Shown piece after piece: positions 35,269-47,600 of a stretch of DNA of 64,000 nucleotides. The stretch is from Xestospongia muta (lineage: Eukaryota; Porifera; Demospongiae; Haplosclerida; Petrosiidae). Every line of letters begins with the position of its first letter. Position 1 is the first letter of the stretch. The stretch spans positions 13,105,639-13,169,638 of the forward strand of contig OY848919.1 in NCBI GenBank assembly GCA_963693285.1, written 5' to 3'. Below the pieces are notes generated by a model. The model searched no databases. It saw nothing but the letters and a program-made list of their open reading frames with translations, and was not told the DNA's origin. The translations under genes and the position numbers were made by a program.

Positions 35269-38200
35269 CTAAATATCAAACACTATATATAAATTCAGCT
35301 TTTTGTTAATATTGTCAGTCCATTCTTCTGCTATGCTATGAGCTGCATCTTTGTGTGGACCTCCTTGTTTATCTAAACTCTGTAAAAATAACTGACAATG
35401 TTTCACTAACTTATGACCATCACGTTTAAAGTCCATGCCCGACTTAAATTCTCTCATCATGTCATTAAAATTTGCTGTATCTTTGGTTTGTTCAGATATT
35501 AGAATATGAGAATACATGTCTCCAGCAAATGATTTCATAGATGCCTTCAGCAAACCATCCAACGCAGAGTAACGTTTGGTAAGAACATCTTGTATGATTT
35601 TTTTAACTTCTTCAACTTCACCAGCAGATAACACTGAATCTTTGGAAGGAGCAGTAATTTGAACTTCAGCTACAATATATAAATTGATATGTTAAAACTT
35701 GTATAATAATATTATACTTAATAATATGATGATGGTTAGTTAATGTTTATAATAATGTTCTAGCTAGAAGGGTTGGCAGGTAGTTAACTCTTAAGGTCAA
35801 TTCTGTTGAATGACAATTAATGCCAAAAACTACAGAAACAAAGTAGGGATACACTAAACAATTCCTACATACGTAAGTTTGGGCACTGCTACTTGCATTG
35901 TATGTAAGGATTGCTCAGCTATACATTCAAACCTTGTTTCTGTAGTTTTGGTATTGCTATCCCTACAATGTGTCATTAAAAAAACAATGTCTATAGTCCC
36001 AGAAAAAATGTAATACTTTAATGTAGAATTAACATTATACACTAGATCCTAAACCCTAAACCTTGGAACCTAAATGCATTAATTTCACTTTAAAGTATGG
36101 CTTTTTAGACTCTAGCCACAGTATCTTTAAAAATGATTTTTATCACTTTGTTTTCATTCTTTTCTTGTCTAACAATAATTCCTTTTAGCACTGACATGAT
36201 AATCACATGTAGTGACATCAAACTTTACTGTGATATCAGGAAATTATGAAACAGACAAGAAACAAAACAGATACTTACAAACAATTAACTGCACTATTTA
36301 CATAACTAGCAAGATTCATTGTGGAAATGTACTAGCAATTAATAATAAATGATAATAAATATCACTTACTTATATCTTGTGCAGACATACTCTTAAAATC
36401 TGATGTTGTACTTGATGCTCCTTCTAAAAAAGAACATGACTATATATAATATAATGGATTACTACTTACCATTTTTACTATTATCAAGAGATCGTATAAT
36501 ATTTATCTTTGTGTTATCAGGTTTAATTCCTCTCAATGGTATACCATATTTTATTTCAGTCACTGTATTAGTTTCATGTTTAGCAGACACAGTGATCAGT
36601 ACAGAAGGACAAGATGGAGGATCTTTAGAGCCAAACATGTCCACATCACTTTTATATAATACCTATAAAAATTACTCATCAATACATGTACAGTATAATA
36701 TTCTATATACCAAGGGCTCTCGATGAGGATCAATATTCCATCCATTAAAAGGACGCTCTTGTTCTTCATTAAGGATTAATTCAATGTGACCATCATCTTC
36801 AAATGTGAAGGATAAGTCAATATCTTCCTCAACATCAGATGGAAGATACTTCTTTACATACTGTACATATATTGTATTATAATATAAACTCTATTATTGT
36901 TTACTTACCTCTAGCAAAGCATTGAGATGTTTAGCAACCACAAAGCGCATTAACCATTTGGTACCAGGACATTTAACCTCATATACTATCTGAGCTACAT
37001 ATTTGTTATTAATAAATGGTTTGCTAACATCTACAGGAACATTTGTCAGTATTGTCAAAACTATTAGTCTACCTTTTGTCTGGGACTGTTTACTAGGTAG
37101 AGTTGATGAGTGAGGAAGTCGTGGACTATGTTCTGAACTAGATGTAGATATCTCTACAGAACTGGGCTCCTTATCAGTTGTTAAGGAGGGTGTCGATGAC
37201 TTTGTTCTGTCTATGTTTATAACATCAGAACTTGTTACTTGTGAATTGTCTACAACAAGAAAATTCATGAAATGGCATATTAATTTATTTAGTATACCTT
37301 CTGCTGGATTGACTTCATTTCTATACTCTTGAGCATCTTCAGAGGATAATTCATCATCAGAAGATGATTCACTGCTTGTAGGATATCCCAGCAACCTCTT
37401 GATAAATTTGATAATTGCCCATGAGGAAAACTGTGAAAGGTAAATGCTACCATATTGATCACCAGTGTGGAACTGTCCTCCTTCTTCAAGCTTGAACTGA
37501 TAAGTGAGTCCAGTATTAACAGAAGCTGTAGCAAAACTCAAATAACTGGTATGATCTTGAGTGACTAGATCTGCACAGTGTTGTATCTCTAATTTAACTT
37601 GTTTGAGAAGTGATTTAGACACAGATATGCTATATACAGCACTAATTAATTCTGTGTCTTCAGGTAATTGAAACTGTCCACCAACTAGTGCTCTCACAGC
37701 AACTTCACAGGTGTCTGTTGGAGATAAAGTACCTTCAAGAACAGTAATTCTCAATCCATATTGTTCCCAGTTGAAGAAATGAGCAGAGTCTCCTTGAATT
37801 AGGAATGTCTCCTCTCCTCCAATACACACACCTTTGAGAGTATCTATAAAGACTCAATATAAAGAGGATCAGTTTTAAAATAGCAGTACCATCTGATGGG
37901 AAGAGATAATTAAATTGAACTGCCACATCCTGTTTATCTACTGACAGTTCCATTGATTCTGTTTGTACAGTCACACTTTTCCTTTTAACTTGAAATGATT
38001 CTGTTCAATAAATATATAAAAAAAAGATAATTATGATGACACATACAAGCATGCCTGATAAAACAAAAAATTGAAATTACATCATATAGATATAATTTAA
38101 TATATAATGTACCTATCAGTTTCTCTAATTCTTTTGTTTTTATTTTGCTCGTTTTTCTCTCAGTTTCCAGTATTTGCTGTAAAGTTTCTACAACTAAACA

Positions 38201-41085
38201 ATTACACATAATTACAAACAGTTGTAGTGATATTCACTAATTAATTCTAGTTACTTTATACTCTTAGTATTAACTAAGCTACTGAAATATGGTTAAAGAA
38301 GAGTACTATATAATGCTTGCTAAAAAGGCTATCATATTGTATAATGTATATACCTCACATGATGAAATAGTAGAAGCAGTTATTATATTCAGTGAGGAAA
38401 TAAATAATAATAACACTGTACAATGTAATAGGTACATATATAGTCATGTACTTGTTAGTATCTCCTTTACAGAACACTGACTTATATATAACTATAATGT
38501 ATAGTATGTAGGTTACTTGATTTGTTATTGGGTTTGATAGAGATCTGTTCACTAGTGTCAATAACAATACTCTCCTTCTTTTGTAGAGCATGTAAATCTG
38601 AAATAAAAGATGACAAGAGAAATAATGCCTTGATCAACTGATAAATCATAGCTAAAGTTGACACTATCATATATAACATACCAGGAATGACCTCTTTCTT
38701 GCCAAGATGAAGTAAAGCATCTTCAAATTGTGTCAATGTACCTCCTTTTAGAGCCCATTCCTCTAACAAGTACTTCATTTGTTCTGAACAATCTCCTTTA
38801 CTATTTCTGATATCAGTCAGTACAGACTGATCTATATTAAGTTGTAGACCAAATTGTTCCCAATCCTCTTGTACTGGTTGTAGAATAACAGCTAATGTGG
38901 GAAGATAACTGGAAATATCTGAAGTAATATATCGTAAATAAAATACTTAATTGTTGTATTTTCAACCTGTAGTCTTTAGGAGCTGTTGCTTATATTCTTG
39001 TAGTTTTGTTTGAAGTGTTAATATGTTCTCTTGACTCTCGTCCTTTTCTTTAGTAATAGACTGTAGTTTATGATTAAGTTGAACTATATGTCTATCTTTC
39101 TCTTCTTGTTTTGTACTATGTAAGTCATGATCATCACTAGTAGAAGCATTAACTATAATCAATGAGAAAATAAATAATAATAAAAATAGTATTTGGTATA
39201 AAAGTAGTTGCAGTTAAGGAAATACAATATTAATTAAACAATTAGTCTCATCTCCAACTGATTTTTTGCCTTAGGCATGACCAGCTGGAGACAAGACTAC
39301 TAAACTGTATTCTAATCAATTTTTGTTAATTATAGCTTTCAAAAAGTGGCTGTTTTGAGTGAGTTGCTGAAACCACTAGTTTCATTTTTAACTCTAAACA
39401 ATTAAACATAATGACAAATACTTGTAGTGCTATTTATTACCTGCATGGTCATTAGTATCACATATACTGTATAGCCAGAAAATTTGGTGGAAATCAACTT
39501 TAGTGGATTGGTATATTTATACATGTACCACCAAGTTTAATAATTATTCTCCTGATATTAATTTTTGGCATGTAGTGGGTGGAGTTTATTTTTCATAAAG
39601 AGTTCAAGTGGAGAACACTAAAACAAGAAAGGCTTTATTTAAAATTCCACTAATAATTTTTCCATTACTGCCACTCTATTCAGTACTTCATTTTTTCTTG
39701 CTTTTCCATACAATGCAAAATAACTTGTCATATTGATACATGGCAAGCTTCATTCTAATCATACAGCATTGTAGGTGTGGTCATTATTATGACTACACTG
39801 CTGTTTCCAGAATCATGAACAATTAAAACAACTTTCAGACTTATCTTTAGCATTGTAAGCACCTTTAATCAACCCAAACACACTATAAATCACTTAAGCA
39901 TCCTTCTATTCTTGTACTATAGAGATATATAGTGTACTTTGGGTGTGCATAATATCCTGATGGTACTCAGAATAGTGTTAATATATCTGCGCATGTATGT
40001 ACTACTAACAGTACTATAGCTTACCTTCATTCACTCTGTCAAGGTCTAATGTCTTGGCCTTACTCATTTTGTCTAACAGTTTCAATTTCTCTGCTTACAT
40101 TAGGTACATAGTTATATCTCAATTAATGTACATGTACCTGATATAGTGTCGGTTGATGATTGATCTTGTGGTTTTTGTTCCTTGTCCATATTCATATAAC
40201 CTAAGAATTATACATAAAAACGTAAAAATCATTTTAAAATTTGAAAGAATATTGAATAAGGATGCCAGAAAAAAGGTAGGATAATTTATTGAAATTTGTG
40301 ACTTGTTAAACGATTTAAGTAATTAGGTAATTTTAAATTTGATAGTCATTATCTTTTAAAATACAAATCCAAATATTAGACTAGTTAGGATTTGAACCTA
40401 GGATCTTCTGATAAAGAGTCATTTTATGCTCTTAGTATTAACTAAGCTATTGAACTGTTGTTGAAGAAGAGCACTATTTAATGCTTGCTATCATGTTATA
40501 GATATTAACCACATAATGAAGCAGCTATTGCATTCAGTGAGGAAATAATTAGCAATAACACTGTACAAAGAAATAATGCCTTGCTCAACTGATATGATAT
40601 TATCATATATAACATACCAGAAATGACCTCTCTCTTGCCAAGATAAAGTAAAGCCTCTTCAAGTTGTGTCAATGTACCTCCTTTTAGAGCCCATTCCTCT
40701 AACAAGTACTTCATTTGATCAGTAGAATCTCTTTTATTTCTGATATCAGTCAGTACAGACTGATCTATATTAAGTTGTAGACCAAGTTGTTCCCAATCCT
40801 CTTGTACTGGTTGTAGAATAACAGCCAGTTTGGGAAGATAACTGGAAATATCTGAAGTAATATATTGTAAATAAAATACTTAATTATTGTATTTTTAACC
40901 TGCAGTCTTTAGAAGCTGTTGCCTATATTCTTGTAGTTTTGATTGAAGTGTTAATATGATCTCTTGACTCTCATTCTTTTCTCTAGTAACAGACTCTAGT
41001 TTATGATTACGTTTAGCAATATGTCTATCTTTCTCTTCTTGTTTTGTACTATGTAAGTCATGATGACCACTAGTAGAAGCAGGAA
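35269..41085 (-). CDS. M9: coiled coil - death - coiled coil - death - ZU5 - UPA-like - CARD-like
   Basis: Exons 40900-41085, 40618-40851, 40138-40200, 40025-40090, 38967-39152, 38682-38918, 38517-38597, 38113-38193, 37890-38000, 37298-37843, 37073-37249, 36909-37030, 36711-36860, 36470-36662, 36370-36423 and 35269-35669 keep frame for 961 residues. A coiled-coil plus death-like pair (DWEQLGLQLNIDQSVLTDIR, then MKYLLEEWALKGGTLTQLEE) is present twice. A VQTES linker leads to ZU5 (FNWEQYGLRITVLEG, VKLEIQHCADL), a Ser-rich linker, an AQIVYEVKCPGTKWLMRFVV region, domain E (DMFGSKDPPSCPSVLITVSA) and a terminal CARD-like domain. The first exon has no ATG and begins in phase 1, so it probably continues from M10. 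Two introns of 48 and 42 bp (37250-37297, 37031-37072) are stop-free multiples of three. Confidence 0.65.
35819..35955. mobile_element. Palindromic MITE, copy 4
   Basis: Arms AATGCCAAAAACTACAGAAA and TTTCTGTAGTTTTGGTATT, in the last M9 intron (35670-36369). Confidence 0.65.
38248..38287 (-). repeat. SINE remnant, copy 3 (half)
   Basis: Only the A-box side of the tRNA-like head is left, with the shared body to about 38420. It lies in the M9 intron 38194-38516. Confidence 0.45.
39153..40024. other. M9 intron of 872 bp; no gene seen
   Basis: This intron separates the two coiled-coil/death exon pairs. It ends near 39988 with CTGCGCATGT, a partial match to the promoter 12-mer, before the coil exon 40025-40090. 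I see no ORF, RNA gene or terminal repeats in the rest. Confidence 0.45.
40388..40456 (-). repeat. tRNA-derived SINE remnant, copy 4
   Basis: Minus-strand A-box-like TAGCTTAGTTAATACTAAGA and B-box GGTTCAAATCC are about 40 nt apart, and the body is shared to about 40560. It lies in an M9 intron in the same position as copy 3, so both came with the exon-pair duplication. Confidence 0.6.
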
Positions 41086-41635
41086 CTATAATTAATTAGA
41101 AAATAAATAATAACAAGTATAGTCTTTGTTATAAAAATAATATTCATACAGAACAAAATTAGCAATGTAATGAGTGTTCTTGATGGGTAAGTCCAAGTTG
41201 TCAAAAAGCTATTATGCTAATGTACTACCCATACTAAATGCTGTCTTTGGTGAAAAAATCAGGGCAATATTTTCAGGTATCGATGAGCTAGTACTTCTAC
41301 AACCAAAATCTGAATTAGTACAATTAGCGGTTTAGCTATATTACTCAAAGTTTTTCACTTTAGTATTGTTTCTAGCTACACTTACACATGTATTAGAGTC
41401 CTTAATGGCTTAGAACATACTCGAAATGAAGGTATAGGTGTTTAAAAGATTGTTGTAAGTAAGACATGAGGCTATGATGTGCAACAGATAATATGTGGGT
41501 GTATGTGCCACTCTCTACATATTAATACTTAATAATCAAACCACATACAAATGATCAATCAATGAAAAAGGGACTGATTAGGTTCAGTTATAATCACATG
41601 TACTATAACAATATTGCATGTATATTATTGCAGTA

Positions 41636-44600
41636 CTAGTTTAATGACGTACCTATTTCTTTGCCAAGGAATTGGTAAATTGCAGTGGCAAGTGATTTGT
41701 TTTGTAGAGGACCTTCTAGGACATAAATGATGTTGTCCCATGTCGCTGGAGTAGGCTCATTATCCAACCAGCTCTGCAATATCTTCGACATCTTCACTTG
41801 GTTAGAGACATTAGAATTATATAACGCCTCAATAATATCAGAATCTACTCCAAGTAGATCTCCTATCTCTAACCATTTATCACTAACAGAAGATAGCAAC
41901 CTCATCAAAACATGTTTTTGTGGTTTGTTAGCTGTGTAGTAAAGATACATATAGCAATTGTTAAAAATGATTACATACCTAAAGCCACTATCTACCTTGT
42001 TATATGATCTATGTATCACAAAGATGTATAGACAAATGCTTAAGACTGAAGGTGCTATAATATGATGAGGTCTTTAGGCTCCATAATGCTCAATGCATTC
42101 AGTGGCTAGATACAAAATACAGATCTACTAGCCCTTCTGTTCTTATGTCTAATGACAATTCAGGAGTTCTTAGTGCTAGTTTGGTCAGGAGTCTTAGAAA
42201 CTGACAAGATATCAGATCAGTTATCTTGTTTGTCATACCTCTTATTTTAATCAATATGAATAATTTACTATTAATTTCCTAGAGCACATTTTGGTTCCTA
42301 TATTTACATATGTACAACCTCTGTACTTACCAATTTTCTTCTCAACTGTAGCAGCAACTCCACTAATCCAGGGAAGTTGTCGTGCTCGATCAATATCTTT
42401 TGTTAACCTGTAACTTTTACAACAAGTAACTATCTTCATATCTTCATCTGGATGACATAGATGGTTTGTCGAGAATTGACATACAGAGCAATAAAAATGT
42501 TCCTGAGGTAGTGAAAGAATTGCCTTATACTGAAATTTTTTGACTACATTTCCAATTGCTTCAAAGATGGCATCTTTAATGGTGAAGCAATTCTCAGGAG
42601 GGCCTGAATAGCATACCTCTATCCAGTAGATAGCATCAACAAGCAAAACCGCTCCTCCTAAATTAAGACATAGTAACTGGATAGCATTACGATATTGTAG
42701 TAGTTCCTCTGAAGGCTCATCAGATGTTGTTGGTCGATAAAGATCAAATTTTGGTGACTTTCGTCGCTTAACAAGATTGACAGCTAGAGCAGGAAAGATT
42801 CCTTGAGGTACAGGCTTCATATCCCAAGTTAAAACAAGAGAATCAGTGAACCTTGTAAAGGTGCTTCTTATATTCTCCAAGTTAGAAGTAGTAGGTAAAA
42901 CACAGGGTAAAAAGAACTTCCCTTTCTCTGGTAAAGGAGCTATAATGAAGATATCTTCCATTAACTTCAAGAAGTCATCTGCTGTAAAATCAGGTGAGAA
43001 ACCATCAGGAAGACAATTGAGTAGCTCACGTGTAAAAATACCTTCAGCTTTGAGTTGAAGATGAGCATTTGTTGGAACAACTATATTCATTTCTTCTAAG
43101 TATGTAACAGCATCAGCGAACGAAATGCTGATTATTTCTGAGAGCTTATTAAAAAGGGGTTGGGGATGGAGGAAAACCACATCGGGCAATACAGCTGGAA
43201 AATACAAGAAAATGGTTAAATCATGATAGAACAGTAACGAAGCTTCAATGTCTTTCCGATCCATCTCAAGAGTCAAGCCTATTCTAAAGCATTCCCTTTT
43301 ATTGACAACCATTGATTTGGTAATTTTCTGAAGATCCTCTAATTCAAGCTTAAACAAGAACCATCGTGCTGGAATTTCGGCCTCAATGTAAGATTGAGAC
43401 ACAATTGTATGAATCCTCTCTGCTATTTTCATTTCAGACTCACTTCTGGCTGTTGTGTTGACAGGAAATATTATCTCCTTTTTTGCTTCACAGTAATTCC
43501 TACGCACTCCTCTGAATTGACTTAAGGTAGACCACAAACGAGCGTTCTTTTCCTCTAATGACTCGCCCACACATTCAGATACTTTATCAAAAAACGTACC
43601 AAGAACAAGAAGGGAAGGCTCTGGATGTGAAAACTTAACATGAATTTTGCGCAAATCAGGCTGATCTATGGATGCTAGTGAACGAAAGGAAGACTCAAGT
43701 AGCTGTAAATTGGTAATTTCTCGCTCTACAGGGGCTCCAATCTGTCGCCCTTTAAAGCTAAAGTAAAATTTTGGCTTGTCTTCAAGCTTTTCGTTTAGCT
43801 TTTGCGTAAGAATATTAACTGGACTATAGCGTAATATTGCGGGAGCAATATCCAAAAAGGCTGCTTGTCCACCTGAATCTACACAGTAAATCCAATGAGA
43901 GTTGAATAGCTCAGGAGACTCATTTACAGTAGGCATGATCTCAGCAATCTCATTTACTATTTGTGAGACAGGTGGAGGTGTAGGCTTTGAAGGAGAAACT
44001 GAGGTGACTTCATTGAGGTCTGGTGATGTTTCTTCTTGCAAACTATCATCATCAGATGAACTGTTGCTATCCTCATGTTGTGTAGTAGAATCAACAGGAG
44101 AAGATGGGACTCCAATTTTAATAGCTTTGGCAATCATACGTTTAACATATGGAGTATTAATTACTTCCCAAAAATGACTGGTAAAAGAAGAATCAGATGA
44201 CTCATTTCCTGCAATGAGACTTGTAGTCTCTACTCTTCTTACTTCAGGAGCAGTGGCTACAGAGGTGCTATGATGAAGGGTAGGTGGTGGGAGATTTAAT
44301 AAAAGTTTCATGATAGATGATTTTCCTGTCCCAGGAGCTCCAGATAGTGATAACTTTGAGTATTTGCATCGAATTCGGCCTTCTTTGAGTGCTTTGTGAA
44401 GTAAACCAGTATAATCTACAAAGCAAAAGAGGAAAATCTTTATATAACTATTGCTGTGATACTGTATAACACTATATGGTAGCCTTCATATTGGTACACT
44501 AATACTGGTACAATCATGATTAAGGACTACATTATCAACTGGTATAAATGTATGATGTCATAACATTATACTGTATGAGTGTCTGTAGTTTATGATTTGA

Positions 44601-47600
44601 TGAATGGAATGTCAATTATGTTCAAAGACATGTTATGATATTAATCTGTTTATTATAACTGACATATCTTTAACAGTCAAAACAATGATTTCTTAATAAC
44701 TTTCAATAAGTTTCCAAACAATATCTGTAGTTAAAAATCTGTTTAATCTATTATTAATACAGTACATTTTCATATGACTACCTTCAATATAATTTAAACA
44801 TGCATATGTTACTAGTGAAGTCAAGACAAGTGTTTGATCATAGTACTGAGTGTTTGCTTGTAATACTTGATTATCAGTTTGTACAGATTGTATAGTCATG
44901 TATAAAGTGACACTGTTATTACTAGCAGTATACATCATGTTACTAGGTTATATTATTATCATTGTTTTGACATTTATTGTAAGTACATTCTAATGTACAG
45001 AAAACGACAATGAACTACATTAGTATAGAACTATACACTGACCATGTAGTGACTTGTCGATTAGTTGTAGAATTTTAGCTTTATTGACATCATCAGGTTC
45101 TACCATGTCAGCAGGTGTTTGGCCATTATTATTCTTTATGGTGGCATCTGCACCACATAAGAGTAATATTTCAACACATTTTATATTCCCTCTACGGCAG
45201 GCATCATGTAAGGGGCTAAGTCCATCCTATGTGATAAAAGAAATTATAGTAAGAGAAACATGAAAGACTTTTATTTATACTATAGCATTATTAAGATAAT
45301 CATTACTATAATTATGTAATAAAACATAATGTAGGGAATGTACTAAATTGATATAATGCTAACATTTATGTTCTTCCAGTCATATTATTACAATTGTCTA
45401 ACATATCATGATCTATACTATTTGTTATGATTGTAATAACCACTGTATATTAATTCAACATTGATGATATCTGTTATATTTATTATCTATAATAAACATA
45501 ATGATAGAGCTTGAGTAGTGGGAAGGGTATTCAAAAGTATATTGACAACATGTAATACATAATGTTTTTACACATATACTGTATGATACTAGTCTTCAGG
45601 AAAGTATATGATTTATTGCAGATTACAAATTTTATGTATGCTATTGACAGAATGTATAAAAATATACAGTTACAAGGAGTATGGCATAAAATAAATTAAA
45701 TTAGCACACTATATAAATATCTGGTTGTGACAATACTGAATGAACTATTTTTCAAGTGATATTTACTGTTGATTGTGCTGGCAACTGGCTGGAGAAATCA
45801 GTTATCATCACCACAGAGAAGTCAGTACAGTTATATAAAATGTTAGAATTAATATAAGCAGTAGTTTGTAAACATTCACTCATATGTCATAATGTAAGAA
45901 GTCACTAACAATCAGAAGAATCTATTATACAAGTAAAATTTTTCTCTCAGTGTAAGTATCAGACCATATTTCTTCAAGTAATAAACAGTATCTTAGTATA
46001 TTTACTATGTTATCTATTGCAAACAAAATCAATTCGTTCTACGGATAGAAAATCTGTAAAAGTCCTCCCAATATTGAGCTCATTCAACGATTGTGGCAAA
46101 ATTTGAGACATACAGATACACTGTGGTATTTCTTGGAGCTACATCTCACTTATGACAGCTAGAGCTATATGAGAAATTTTAAGCTTGTAACACAAAGGAT
46201 TTTGCCGAAGCAAACTATTTTGCATTGTACAATGTTTTGTGTTTGTGCTGAATTTCAAAGTCACATTGGCCTTTTCAATCCTCAATTGCAAAGATAAGTA
46301 TCCAGATTCCACAAACCATTCTTGATCCTACAAGTAATTACACGTGGAAAGTACAAAAACAAAAGAATTCACTAACAGTTTGAAAAAGCATATTCATTCC
46401 ATTTCATTATTAGTTTAATTAAACTGGCCATCGCCTTCTAAGGGATATAAATTGGCACTGTACTTTTGCAAGCACTATGTCATCTTGTGTTAATTATAGC
46501 TATTACAATAATCACTTTCATCTGTGTAGTTATTGTAGGAGTGTCCACATAATAACTTATAGGAGATGATTAAACCACAAATGTCTACATAATTACATGT
46601 ATTAATAACACTATTACATACAAAATATAGTCATATATAGTAATAAAAACTTGTTTAAATAATGGAAATACTTACTTTGTTAATTGGATCCAGTGATGCA
46701 CCAGCTTTGATTAGTATATGAGCTGTTTCAGATTTGCCCTGTCTAGCAGCCCAGTGAAGAGGAGTTCTGTTGTCCTACATAAATGATATGTCAATATTAA
46801 TGATCAATTCACTTTATAATATACAGCTACATCTAATGATACACTACAAAGGATAGGTAAAATAATTTGTTCAATATCATTTCACTAATGTGTATAGAGA
46901 GGTTAATACTCTATGTGTTGTCAGCAGTAGTATTCATAATAACGTTTGTCCTATTATCACACATATGTGTTATCTATAGGTTTATAATATAGTCTCATAA
47001 TACATTACACGACAGTAAGTCATTTGTTAAGTACCAAAGTTCCCTGAGTAAGTGCCCATGGGTGCTTACAGTTCATTTGAAATTTGAAAGAGGTGGGTGC
47101 TTATACGCGATTTTTCAAAAACGGCTTCTAATAAGTGCCCACTTATGAATAATTATTATGGGAACCACACGCTGTACTGTCAAGGACAAAAGGAAATGAT
47201 CCTCCATTGAGTAGGATGGTTTAGAAATGCCTTGTGAGCTGACCTTTTTAATTCCAAATGGAACAAAAGATAACAAAACTATAATGTCTAAACTCAGAAA
47301 ATTCTTAGTCTAACTTATTTCTCTTTGCTCAACACGTGATAATAACCACAATAACCACAAATCTAAGAGGATGGGATGGTGTGGGTGCTTGCACGTGGAA
47401 TTGACATTTTCCTTTAAGGACAAAAATATGTGGGTGGGTGCTTACATAGAGGTGGGCGCTTGCTCGGGGAACTATGGTACATGTTCCATAGAACTTACAT
47501 TGCTGACAAGTTATAACTAGTATATATCATATTATACAATGGAGAAATCAATTATCATTTCAATTGAGATATCAGCATTGTTACATATAATGTTGAGATT

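Noticed and set aside
36462..36644. Separate small gene starting MDMFGSKDPPSCPSVL
   Set aside because: It is the domain E exon of M9; the true exon begins at the acceptor at 36663 with VLYKSDV, and similar exons occur in M4 and M13.
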